NCBI GenBank assembly: GCA_036186865.1
Contig: AP025066.1
Coordinates: 17,835,697 to 17,899,696, forward strand
DNA from: Eustoma russellianum
Taxonomy: Eukaryota > Streptophyta > Magnoliopsida > Gentianales > Gentianaceae
Length of the DNA stretch: 64,000 bases
Direction: 5' to 3'
The notes beneath the pieces are model-generated. The model was not told the DNA's origin. It searched no databases and saw only the letters and a list, made by a program, of their open reading frames with translations. Numbering within the stretch: position 1 is the stretch's first letter; the number at the start of each line of letters is the position of its first letter. A program made the position numbers and the translations under genes. This document shows positions 55,225 to 64,000 of this stretch, piece by piece.

Positions 55225-55445
55225 AAGAAAATAAATCAATTAGTTAGGATGTGATGTAATCAATTAGGATTTGATAGGGTTGTTTGTATAGTAATCAAAT
55301 CATACCAAAAAGATCAAATCCCTAAATTAGTAGATTGATAGTAGGAGTAGTCATGCTGATGTACTATTAATAGTGAGTATACGAATGATTTGAAATTAAT
55401 GAAGAAGAAACAATTTTCTCATTCACTGTGTATTGCTTTCTAACA
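55219..55445 (+). repeat. 3' LTR of element H
   Basis: Matches 50098-50325 with small changes. Confidence 0.95.
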
Positions 55446-55530
55446 GCATACTGACGCTTAGTGTGCAAACACTTTAAAATAAAGGCCTTGAAGACCTCTT
55501 TGAGTGATGAATCAGACACCGGACCTGAAA
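55446..55530 (-). other. Possible host exon with upstream splice acceptor
   Basis: On the minus strand a T-rich tract ending TTTTGTTTCAG (about 55525-55535) looks like a 3' splice site. It is followed by an open frame PVSDSSLKEVFKAFILKCLHT, into which element H inserted. I do not recognise the protein. This is the only host-gene-like structure in the window outside the captured eL33 fragment. Confidence 0.35.
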
Positions 55531-55535
55531 CAAAA

Positions 55536-55849
55536 GAGGAACACAAATGAAGCAATGTGGCTCTCCACTCTCAGTCCTCATTTAAATGAACACCTCATGG
55601 TGAGGTTTATGATTCTGAGTCTCACACTATCTCTAAAATGATTATTCTGTCGGGGAGGGGATGGTCGATAAATCAGATAAAGATTCTTGCAGTAAAGAGG
55701 AAAAAATTGAATTTTGTGGTGATGGTGAAAAAGATGAGACTTCAGATTGTGTATTTGAGAAGAGTGGAAAAAGTGTGACTGACCTTGTGAATAGTTTGGA
55801 AAATGTAAAGATACAGAAGCTTCCACATCAGAATAGAAAAGAGATAGTT
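55536..55849 (+). other. Unclassified DNA with a short acidic/lysine-rich ORF (55661-55855)
   Basis: A 64-codon frame (MVDKSDKDSCSKEEK start) has no recognisable domain. It may be part of a decayed gag, as copia zinc-knuckle remnants follow about 0.8 kb downstream, or intron or intergenic DNA. Confidence 0.3.
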
Positions 55850-56300
55850 ATATGATATATAAATACTACCAATTGTTAAACGTTAGTAATAATTTATTAT
55901 TTTTGGGCGAACGAAGATGAAAGTATGATTAATTTGACATTCAGTATTTCTTGCATATACTGACGAAGTAAGACCCGAATAGACGCCAGATCAAGAATCG
56001 GCTGGGTAAATCTAGATCAGTACAATTATGTTATCAGGGCCGATTAACAATTTCAAGGTGAAAATGGCCAAATTTGGGACGTTAGGGGTATCCTAGGCCC
56101 TTAGTGGTCGAATAAGAAGGGTGAGATTGTAGCGTGATATATAAGTATGATCCAACTTCTAAATTTCATCAAAGATTAATCCTTTTGAGGACAACGCGAA
56201 TGAAACCTGACTAAGTTGACGTTCAGTGATACTTGTCCATAGTGACAATGCCAGACCCGAACATACGTCATACCTGAAATTGGCTATACGAACCCAGGTC
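55850..56300 (+). repeat. Two diverged direct repeats about 280 bp apart
   Basis: 55850-56010 and 56131-56300 share gatatataa, ttttg.g..aacg..gatgaaa, ttgac.ttcagt and gacccgaa.a.acg in the same order. Origin unknown. Confidence 0.6.
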
Positions 56301-56639
56301 GTTAGAGACAAAAAGCTAAAACTTGGGCTAAAGTTGCATAAAAAAACTCCAGACTGAATTATATAATTTCTCTCCTCAATGTTTAAAGCAAGCATTTGAG
56401 AAAAATATTGATTGAAAATAGAATTTATAGTCATAAGTTGTAATCAGAACGTGATGATTTCAAGATAAACTAAATGACACTCTAAAAAATGTGAAACTAA
56501 TGAGCGAAGGAACTTAAAAACTCCATCATATTTTGTCTATACAAAGAAGCCTTGCAGATAATGTAGGATTATAATCTACACAGAAGGAAGCAAGTAAAAC
56601 AGGTTTCCTGCACGGGTTGTGCACAAGAAGAAGAACAAT
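56301..56639. other. Intergenic or decayed DNA
   Basis: No feature recognised. Confidence 0.5.
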
Positions 56640-57507
56640 ACACCAATATGTCATTTATGTCACAGTAGTGGACATATCCGGCCATGATGCTTTAGATATT
56701 ATGAGGTAAGAAAAGATCATAGTGCAGGAAACATAAATAGCTTATGGCATCAATGCAACAACACCGGAGTAAAAAAAAAGGTAAGTCTGGGTTGAAAAAG
56801 GCATGGATAAGAAGAGCTGAAATTGATTGCCATGTATTTTCTGTTCCTTAAAAAAACTTCCAGTGGCTCATCACGTTTTGATAGTGGATATTCTAGACAT
56901 ACGACTTAAAACAAGCACATATTATCCTAAGAGTACTTTGATAGGAAAGTAACCTTTGGTGATTGATATAAAGATCAGGTCGTAGGAAAAAGCACTTTGA
57001 ACATTAAAGGATTTCCTAAACTCAAAGATGTTTTGCTAATTGTAAGACTTGAGGCTAATGAAATTAGCATAATCCACATGTAGGACCATGGAGTTTATGT
57101 AAAATATACAGGTGATGCATTTGGAGCACTTGATAATAAAGATGATAGAATTCTTAAAGAGAATGTGTCATTTGGTAACTGTTTCTTGATGACACAATCT
57201 GGGAAATCATACCCATGATTTTCAATGGTGGTAAGTGAAATTGAACTCTGGCATGAGATACTTGGACATTTTATCTTCAAAACCTTGAAAAAGATTGCTA
57301 CTACAGAAGCAGGTCATAGAATTCTAAAGTTTAAAGAGAAGGTGAAACATGTATGTGGACCATGCCAAGCAAGTAGGCATCACTATTACAAACTTCCAAC
57401 ACAGCCAGAGTGCTCCAACTCCTTCATATGGATATAATGGGGCATTGCAAGTACTGGCGATAAGAAGTATGAGCTTGTATGAATGATTTTTCAAGATTCC
57501 CAGGGAT
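56640..57507 (+). pseudogene. Old Ty1/copia fragment (zinc knuckle, protease, pre-integrase, start of integrase)
   Basis: A heavily mutated pol remnant. Visible are CHLCHSSGHIRP.C (zinc knuckle, about 56650-56690), DSGYSRHTT (protease, about 56878), VTFGD, IELWHEILGHFIFKTL (pre-integrase WHxxLGH, about 57240-57285), VCGPCQASRHH and WGIASTGDKKYELV (integrase start). Many stops. Element I inserted into it at 57513, so this copy is older than I. Confidence 0.82.
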
Positions 57508-57837
57508 ATATGTGTTGGAGAATTTAAGGTTGGGCTTTGGCCCATCGTTGGAGGTTGAAGATTTGGGCTTTGGCCCGTTCATGAGTGTTGCTAAACTTGG
57601 TTGAGCAACGTACTTTGAGCTTAATGAGTTTCCGATAATGAAATCGAAGACTAATGAATCCTTAATTATCTACGTAACGAGTAGTTAATGTTAGGATGTG
57701 GAATCACTCAATTGTGTATTGGGTGAATGTGAAATTAATGCTCAAAGTAGATGGAAATGTTGTTAATGGGTGATGTGTCACCCGTGTGGAGGAATGCCAC
57801 GTTGGAGGGGTCCATGTGGCGTAAAAGGCATCTGACG

Positions 57838-58076
57838 GACATCGATCGATCGATGTCACTTCGATCGATCGATGTCATCGATCGAAGTGGATCAGAGAGC
57901 TTCGATCTCTTGGCAGATCGATCTAAGTCAATCAGAGGACATCGATCGATCACTTCGATCGATCGATGTCACTTAGATCGATCAAGTTGATCGAATGAAG
58001 TGCTCAGTCAGACATCAGTCGATCACATCGATCGATCGATGTCACTTCGATCGATCGATGTGATCGATCGAAGTCT
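57838..58076. repeat. Palindrome array in U3 of element I
   Basis: Repeated dyads with core atcgatcgat: gacatcgatcgatcgatgtc is a perfect 20-base palindrome, with several variants (acttcgatcgatcgatgt, gtgatcgatcgaag). It produces artificial protein repeats (IDRS) in the translated frames. Confidence 0.92.
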
Positions 58077-58407
58077 GACAGCGGGCAGAATCATTTTGAT
58101 TGTGCGGTTAGGTTTCAAACTTGAAACTAACACTATCCTCCGGTTTAAAATAAGATCAATCTGTTGTGATCTAACGGTGGCAGGGAAGATAGCTTTGATC
58201 TAACGGCCGAGATTTAAACTGTCTTAACTGCTTAACCGAATATGGTTTCCATCTAACGATCCAGGTTTAAACCTGCTAATCTATCTTCGATCCAAAGGCT
58301 GAGATTAAACCTTCCTAATCTAGATAGGAGGTTTTAATCTAACGGTCTAAATCAAACTTCGGTTTTGATCCAACGGTCACGGTTCCTTGTTCTCCAACCG
58401 ACTCCCC

Positions 58408-58417
58408 TATATAAAGA
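58408..58417 (+). promoter_or_regulatory. TATA box of element I LTR
   Basis: CTATATAAAG in a C-rich context, positioned so transcription would begin near 58440. Confidence 0.75.
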
Positions 58418-58741
58418 GGGCTAAGGGTGTTCATTTGACACACCAAGCTCTAAGCATTTCATAAGCATTTTGCATTCGTAGCACGTGAGTCTTGCATATT
58501 GTCCGGGAGAAGTCAGGACACTCTAGCGTTCGAAGGAGTTCAAGTTCAGCAGTGCCGCTCAACTGAACAGGTACCCGTTGTATCCTGGGAGACGATTGCT
58601 CACACCGGTTGGGCACAGTATACCGGAGCAATACGTCTTAAGGACAGAGTCCTCGACTCGCCCCGGGTTTGATTTATTTTGTTGTCTCATATGCACACAT
58701 TGTACGACTGCGTCTTGGTACAGTATTGATTGTCTCCAACA

Positions 58742-58757
58742 ATCTTAAGACGTATTG
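58742..58757 (+). other. Candidate self-complementary primer site of element I
   Basis: Sequence atcttaagacgtattg directly after the LTR. Bases 58744-58757 are the exact reverse complement of 58629-58642 in the LTR, extendable by a G-U pair at each end. No TGGTATCAGAGC or other tRNA 3'-end complement (TGG...) is found up to the gag start at 58897. Confidence 0.6.
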
Positions 58758-58896
58758 TGATTTATTCAATTAATTTTTGTACCATTTTTTATTCTCGCAA
58801 AAGCAGTTTCATACTGATTTGCAGTCTACTTCTACTCCTTTCTTAAATCTGATTCTGTTCTGATCTATTTGTTTTGATCAACTGAACAGTAATCTG

Positions 58897-61800
58897 ATGG
58901 AGAACGCAAGCTCAGGCTCGGTTCATGGTGCAGACATTCAGAGTTCTGCTCCAATGGCACCAACTGCTGGGGTGCCAAGACATGCTCCTCCTGCACAGGG
59001 TCCTGCAGTGGCCCAAGTGGAGAAACCGGAGAAGTTCAGTGGGAGCTTCTTCAAGCGCTGGCAGCAGAAGATGCTGTTCTTCTTGACTGCTATGGGGTTG
59101 GCTACTTTCCTGACTGAGGACCCGCCTATAGTGGATCCGCTGGAGGACCAAACCCAGAATATGCAAAACCAACATTTTGTTGAAACTTGGAATTTCAACA
59201 ATTATGTTTGTTTGAGCCATATTCTGAGTTGTTTGGACAACTCCTTGTATGGTTTGTACTGTACGTACAAGACCGCAAAGTCTTTGTGGCAGGCTTTGGA
59301 AAAGAAATACCGTACGGAAGATGCCGGCACTAAGAAATTTATTGTCGGCAAATTCCTGGATTTCAAAATGTCTGATTCTCGCACTGTTGTTTCTCAAGTT
59401 GAGGAACTTCAGACGTTGGTTGCCGAGATGGAAGAGGAGGGCATGTTGCTCAGTGAATCTTTCGTCGTGGCAGCAGTGATTGAGAAGCTACCTCTTTCGT
59501 GGAGGGAATTCAGAAGCTATCTCAAACACAAGAGAAAGGAGATGACATTGGAAGATCTAATTGTTCGACTCCGCATTGAGGAGGACAATCGTAGATCTGA
59601 AAGACCGCCACAATCTAGCTCTGGTCAGGCTAAGGCCCATGTTGCAGAGGCCAAGAAAAGGAAAGGCCAACTCGGGGTGAACCAGAAAGGCAAGCAGATC
59701 GCCAAGAAGTTCACCGGGAAATGCTACAACTGTGGCATTCAGGGGAATGTCAGCAATGAGTGCAGAAAGCCCAAGAAGAAGCAATCCAAGGCAAAGGCGA
59801 ACATAGTCGATGCATTGGATGATCTGAATCTCTGTGCGGTGGTCTCAGAGTGCAATGCTGTGGGGAACGTACGTGAGTGGTGGCTTGATACTGGCGCCAC
59901 TAGACATGTTTGCTCCAGCAGAGAGATGTTCACGGAGTACCAGCCCGGGAACGATGAACAGCTTTACATGGGAAACTCGGGCTCTTCGAAGATCGAAGGC
60001 GAGGGCAAAGTTGTTCTGAAGCTCACATCAGGGAAGCATCTGACTTTGCAGAATGTGCTGCACGTCCCTGATATTCGGAAGAATTTAGTATCTGGATCTC
60101 TTCTAGTCATGCATGGTTTTAGACTAGTGTTAGAGTCCAATAAAGTTATTCTTTCGAAAAATGGCATGTATTTGGGGAAGGGGTACTTATCGAATAGGAT
60201 GTTTAAATTGAATGTCATCACTATTGTACCCAAAAGAGATTTGCCCGCAGAGGCTAATAAAATTGCTTCCTCTTCTGCTTACATGCTTGAGTCTTCTTGT
60301 TTATGGCATTTTCGTTTGGGACATGTTAATTACAAGTCAATACAACGAATGAGTAATCTTGACTTATTGCCCAAACTGGACTTTAATAATAAAGGAAAAT
60401 GTCAAATATGTGTTGAAGCGAAGATGGCAAAGGCGCCATTTCCTTCAATAGAAAGGAACACTGAACCTTTGGATTTAATTCATACCGATGTGTGTGATTT
60501 AAAGTTTGTGCAAACAAGAGGTGGTAAAAAGTATTTTGTAACTTTTATCGACGATTGCACACGATACTGTTATGTATATTTGCTAAGTAGCAAAGACGAG
60601 GCCCTTGATGCTTTCAAGGATTATAAAAATGAAGTTGAGAATCAACTTAGCAAACGAATTAAAACAATTCGTAGTGATAGAGGTGGCGAATATGATACAC
60701 CGTTTAATGAATACTGTTCCGAACATGGCATTATTCATCAAACGACTGCGCCATATTCACCTCAATCGAATGGTATTGCTGAACGCAAGAACCGTACTCT
60801 TAAAGAGATGATGAATGCTATGTTGATAAGTTCGGGTTTACCTCAGAACTTGTGGGGGGAAGCAATCCTCTCAGCCAACGTCATTTTAAACAAAATTCCA
60901 TCTAAGAAGATGGATGTAACCCCTTTCGAGCTTTGGAAAGGCTACAAGCCTAGTTACAAATACTTGAAAGTGTGGGGGTGTCTGGCAAAGGTTGCTGTAC
61001 CTAAACCAAGACAAGTTAAAATTGGGCCTAAAACGGTTGATTGCATATTCATCGGTTATGCAACGAACAGTAGTGCATATCGTTTCTTAGTGCACAAATC
61101 AGATATTCCTGACATACATGAAAACGTTGTCATGGAGTCAAGGAATGCAGTGTTCTTTGAAGATGTCTTTCCGAGGAAAGACAAAATTCAAGAAGAAACA
61201 AGATTTGGTAAGCGAATGCGTGAGGCGACTCCTCAAGGAGATGTGGAGCTTCGTCAAAGCAAGCGTGCCAGAATGCCAACTTCGTTTGGACCGGATTTTC
61301 TAACCTATATGGTAGAAAATGAGCCGAGGAATTTTTCCGAGGCTATGTCAACTCCAGAAGCTCCATTCTGGAAAGAGGCAATTAACAGTGAGATAGACTC
61401 AATTCTTCAAAACCACACTTGGGAGTTGGTTGATCTTCCACCTGGAAGTAAACCACTTGGTTGTAAGTGGGTTTTCAAGAAGAAACTGAAAGAGGATGGG
61501 TCTATTGAAAAGTATAAAGCCAGGTTGGTAGCTAAAGGTTATCGACAGAAGGAAGGCTTTGACTTTTTTGACACCTACTCACCAGTGACTAGGATCACTT
61601 CTATAAGGGTGCTAGTTGCAATTGCTGCAGTCTATAACTTGGAAATCCATCAGATGGATGTAAAGACTGCGTTTCTGAATAGTGAGTTAGATGAAGAAAT
61701 CTATATGGAACAACCCGAAGGGTTTGTGGTTCCAGGACAAGAGTCTAAAGTTTGTAGACTCGTTAAATCCTTGTATGGACTTAAGCAAGCGCCCAAACAG

Positions 61801-62874
61801 TGGCACTTGAAGTTTGATCAAGCTATGTTAGCTAACGGTTTCAAGATCAATGAGTGTGACAAGTGTGTCTATATTAAGAGCACACAGAATGCTTATGTGA
61901 TAGTGTGTCTCTATGTAGATGACATGCTAATCATGGGAAGTACTCGGGACATAATTTTAAACACAAAGAAGATGTTGACGAGGAACTTCGATATGAAGGA
62001 CATGGGAGTTGCCAATGTTATTCTAGGAATTAAGATTTCTAGGGTGACTGAGAGACTCATACTGTCACAAACACACTATATTGAATCAGTCCTGAAACGG
62101 TTCAATATGGATGATGTGAAACCGGTAAAGACCCCGCTTGACTTAAGTATACACTTAAGGAAGAATCGAGGCGAACCTGTAGCTCAGTTGAAATACTCTC
62201 AGGTGATCGGGAGTCTGATGTACATAACGAATTGTACAAGACCAGACTTAGCGTGTTCGGTAAACAAGTTGAGCAGGTTTACCAGTAATCCAAGTGATGA
62301 TCATTGGAAAGCTCTTAACAGAGTGATGAGGTATCTGAAATACACAATGTATCTTGGATTACATTATACGAGATATCCAGCAGTGTTGGAAGGATACTGC
62401 GATGCAAATTGGATATCAGATAGTAAGGACTCGAAGTCCACCAGTGGGTACGTGTTCACTATTGGTGGTGGTGCTGTGTCGTGGAAGTCCACGAAACAAA
62501 CCTGTATAGCTCGGTCCACTATGGAAGCTGAGTTCATAGCATTGGACAAAGCTGGGGAAGAGGCTGAGTGGCTTCGGAATTTCTTGGAAGATATTCCGTG
62601 CTGGCCTAAGCCGATCACTCCTATTAGCATACACTGTGATAGTCAGTCAACTATAGGACGTGCTCAAAGCAGCATCTAAAATGGTAAGTCACGACACATA
62701 CGTCGGAGACATAACACCATTAAACAGTTGATCTCTAATGGCGTGATTTCCATAGATTATATAAAATCAATGGAGAATCTTGCGGATCCGCTTACAAAAG
62801 GCTTGCCTAGAGATCAGATGTCAAGATTGACAAGCGGAATGGGACTTAAGCCCATAATGCATGAATCTTTGTAA
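58897..62874 (+). pseudogene. Element I gag-pol, nearly intact (one nonsense codon in RNase H)
   Basis: ATG 58897, 1260 codons open to TAA at 62677-62679. Gag: EKFSGSFFKRWQQKMLFFLT block. Zinc knuckle CYNCGIQGNVSNEC at about residues 276-289 has Asn where His is expected. Protease LDTGATRH with Asp about 331; pre-integrase LWHFRLGHV about 470; integrase D531, D594, E629 (exact D,D-35-E spacing); RT with QMDVKTAFLN, KSLYGLKQAPKQWH and YVDD at 1006-1009; RNase H YCDANW, STMEAEF and HCDSQS. After the stop the same frame continues with NGKSRHIRRRHN, ADPLTKGL, to a stop at about 62872, so only the last catalytic segment is cut off. The single stop could be recent mutation or sequencing error. Confidence 0.93.
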
Positions 62875-63420
62875 TGGTAACCCAACCTTGTTGACTGGAG
62901 ATCCCAGAATCTTGGTTCAATGGGACAACTAAGTTATGAAGATTCAGTTAGCACTTACTCATTCCGTCTGATAAAAGTGCTGTCTGCAGAGAATTTAGGG
63001 TAAGCTAAGGCTTTTAATGATGTCCTATATCTTGATGCGTCAAGTGGAGTATGGCAGAATACTCTTGATAGGAATCACCTATGTAAGTGTGAAGTGGGGC
63101 CGCTTCTATGAGAAAGTCTAGGTGGCAAGATTTCTCTAAAACACTTTCTGAAACCAGGTTGTTCATGGCCAAAACGAACACAACCATGAGAACCAAAAGG
63201 GTGTTAAAGAAAATATTGTGTGAGTGTCATTGTCTTGGTTCACAACAAAGGTTGACTAGTTCAAGACATCAAGTCACTACTTAGCCGAGTGAATCCGATG
63301 GTATATCACTAAGAAAGGTTCAAAGCCAGAAGCTACCTCTTCTGATGCAATATTTTCTTGTCTGACTTCTCCTCAGAGTTTGCATAAGTGTCTGCATTAA
63401 TTTACATTCATGTGGGGGAT
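62875..63420 (+). other. 3' untranslated region and polypurine tract of element I
   Basis: Non-coding stretch ending catgtgggggat at 63420. No ORF of note. Confidence 0.75.
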
Positions 63421-64000
63421 TGTTGGAGAATTTAAGGTTGGGCTTTGGCCCATCGTTGGAGGTTGAAGATTTGGGCTTTGGCCCGTTCATGAGTGTTGCT
63501 AAACTTGGTTGAGCAACGTACTTTGAGCTTAATGAGTTTCCGATAATGAAATCGAAGACTAATGAATCCTTAATTATCTACGTAACGAGTAGTTAATGTT
63601 AGGATGTGGAATCACTCAATTGTGTATTGGGTGAATGTGAAATTAATGCTCAAAGTAGATGGAAATGTTGTTAATGGGTGATGTGTCACCCGTGTGGAGG
63701 AATGCCACGTTGGAGGGGTCCATGTGGCGTAAAAGGCATCTGACGGACATCGATCGATCGATGTCACTTCGATCGATCGATGTCATCGATCGAAGTGGAT
63801 CAGAGAGCTTCGATCTCTTGGCAGATCGATCTAAGTCAATCAGAGGACATCGATCGATCACTTCGATCGATCGATGTCACTTAGATCGATCAAGTTGATC
63901 GAATGAAGTGCTCAGTCAGACATCAGTCGATCACATCGATCGATCGATGTCACTTCGATCGATCGATGTGATCGATCGAAGTCTGACAGCGGGCAGAATC
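63421..64000 (+). repeat. 3' LTR of element I, cut by the window end
   Basis: The first 580 bp equal 57513-58092 base for base as far as I can compare, including a second copy of the palindrome array (63746-63984). Confidence 0.95.

Larger units (their letters stand above)
50098..55445 (+). mobile_element. Ty1/copia retrotransposon H, complete, decayed, short LTRs
   Basis: 5348 bp, LTRs of 228 and 227 bp (50098-50325, 55219-55445), perfect 5-bp target duplication GCATA (50093-50097, 55446-55450), initiator-Met primer site at 50326-50337, polypurine tract cttgagggggag (55207-55218). Gag-pol is spread over all three frames. The LTRs differ at about ten positions by eye. Confidence 0.96.
57513..58741 (+). 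repeat. 5' LTR of element I
   Basis: 1229 bp, TGTTGGAG...CTCCAACA. U3 holds the palindrome array 57838-58076, about 330-570 bp upstream of a TATA box (CTATATAAAG, 58408-58417). R-U5 is about 300 bp and holds caatacgtcttaag (58629-58642), the exact complement of the bases after the LTR. Confidence 0.94.
57513..64000 (+). mobile_element. Ty1/copia element I, very young, 3' end beyond window
   Basis: 5' LTR 57513-58741, gag-pol 58897 onward, 3' LTR from 63421 to the window end. The 580 visible bases of the 3' LTR match the 5' LTR with no difference I can find. The 5' target flank is ATATG (57508-57512); the other flank is outside. No tRNA-type primer site follows the 5' LTR. A polypurine tract (catgtgggggat) precedes the 3' LTR. 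Coding is intact apart from one stop near the end. Confidence 0.95.

Noticed and set aside
57751..57990. Protein of IDRS repeats (both strands, again at 63659)
   Set aside because: The repeated peptide is only the translation of CGATCGATC palindromes in LTR U3; it reads similarly on both strands and lies upstream of the TATA box.
58912..59397. 161-codon antisense ORF over element I gag
   Set aside because: Shadow of the intact sense gag-pol frame; no independent domain.

Overview
The window is repeat-rich plant nuclear DNA, almost certainly from an angiosperm. It consists of Ty1/copia LTR retrotransposons (nearly all primed by initiator-Met tRNA), a chromodomain Ty3/gypsy end, a Mutator-like element carrying a ribosomal-protein gene fragment, a TRIM and a possible SINE. 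I find no complete host gene. A 10-N gap at 21263-21272 marks it as a draft assembly. The species cannot be told from the sequence.

Layout. 1-829: 3' end of a gypsy chromovirus, apparently inserted in the leader of a minus-strand copia element whose 5' LTR is 1345-2196. 2640-4016: Mutator-like element with a perfect 9-bp target duplication and the N-terminal half of an eL33 (RPL35a) gene. 4469-10121: complete but decayed minus-strand copia element B. 10305-10590: SINE-like repeat. 11184-19209: minus-strand copia element C, with a long leader and one truncated LTR. 19210-25500: LTR remnants, an assembly duplication around the gap, and a 1-kb LTR. About 25.5-42.06 kb: plus-strand Sirevirus-like element E, split in its gag by a very young minus-strand Sirevirus-like element G (28551-38429). 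42061-42472: tandem TRIM. 42473-43643: 3' UTR and LTR of a lost element. 43905-49796: copia element F. 50098-55445: copia element H, inserted in what looks like a host exon. 55531-57512: old debris including a copia fragment. 57513-64000: element I, very young, whose 3' LTR runs off the window.

The points most worth pursuing are these. (1) Element I and the 21888-22924 LTR lack the tRNA-Met primer site. Instead, the bases just after the LTR are complementary to a segment inside the same LTR, with different sequences in the two families but paired in both, which suggests self-primed reverse transcription. (2) Long dyad-symmetric repeats built on a CGATCGATCG core occupy the U3 of two unrelated young elements (G and I), and recur in front of a TATA box and an accessory gene inside G, as if that gene had its own LTR-like promoter. 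(3) G carries that intact accessory ORF downstream of pol, and its gag and pol overlap in different frames. (4) The eL33-bearing Mutator element is a Pack-MULE candidate.

Element ages inferred from LTR similarity, by eye: I (no difference in 580 bp) and G (one difference in 1409 bp) are youngest; F and H (roughly 4-5 percent) are older; B, C and the fragments are decayed.
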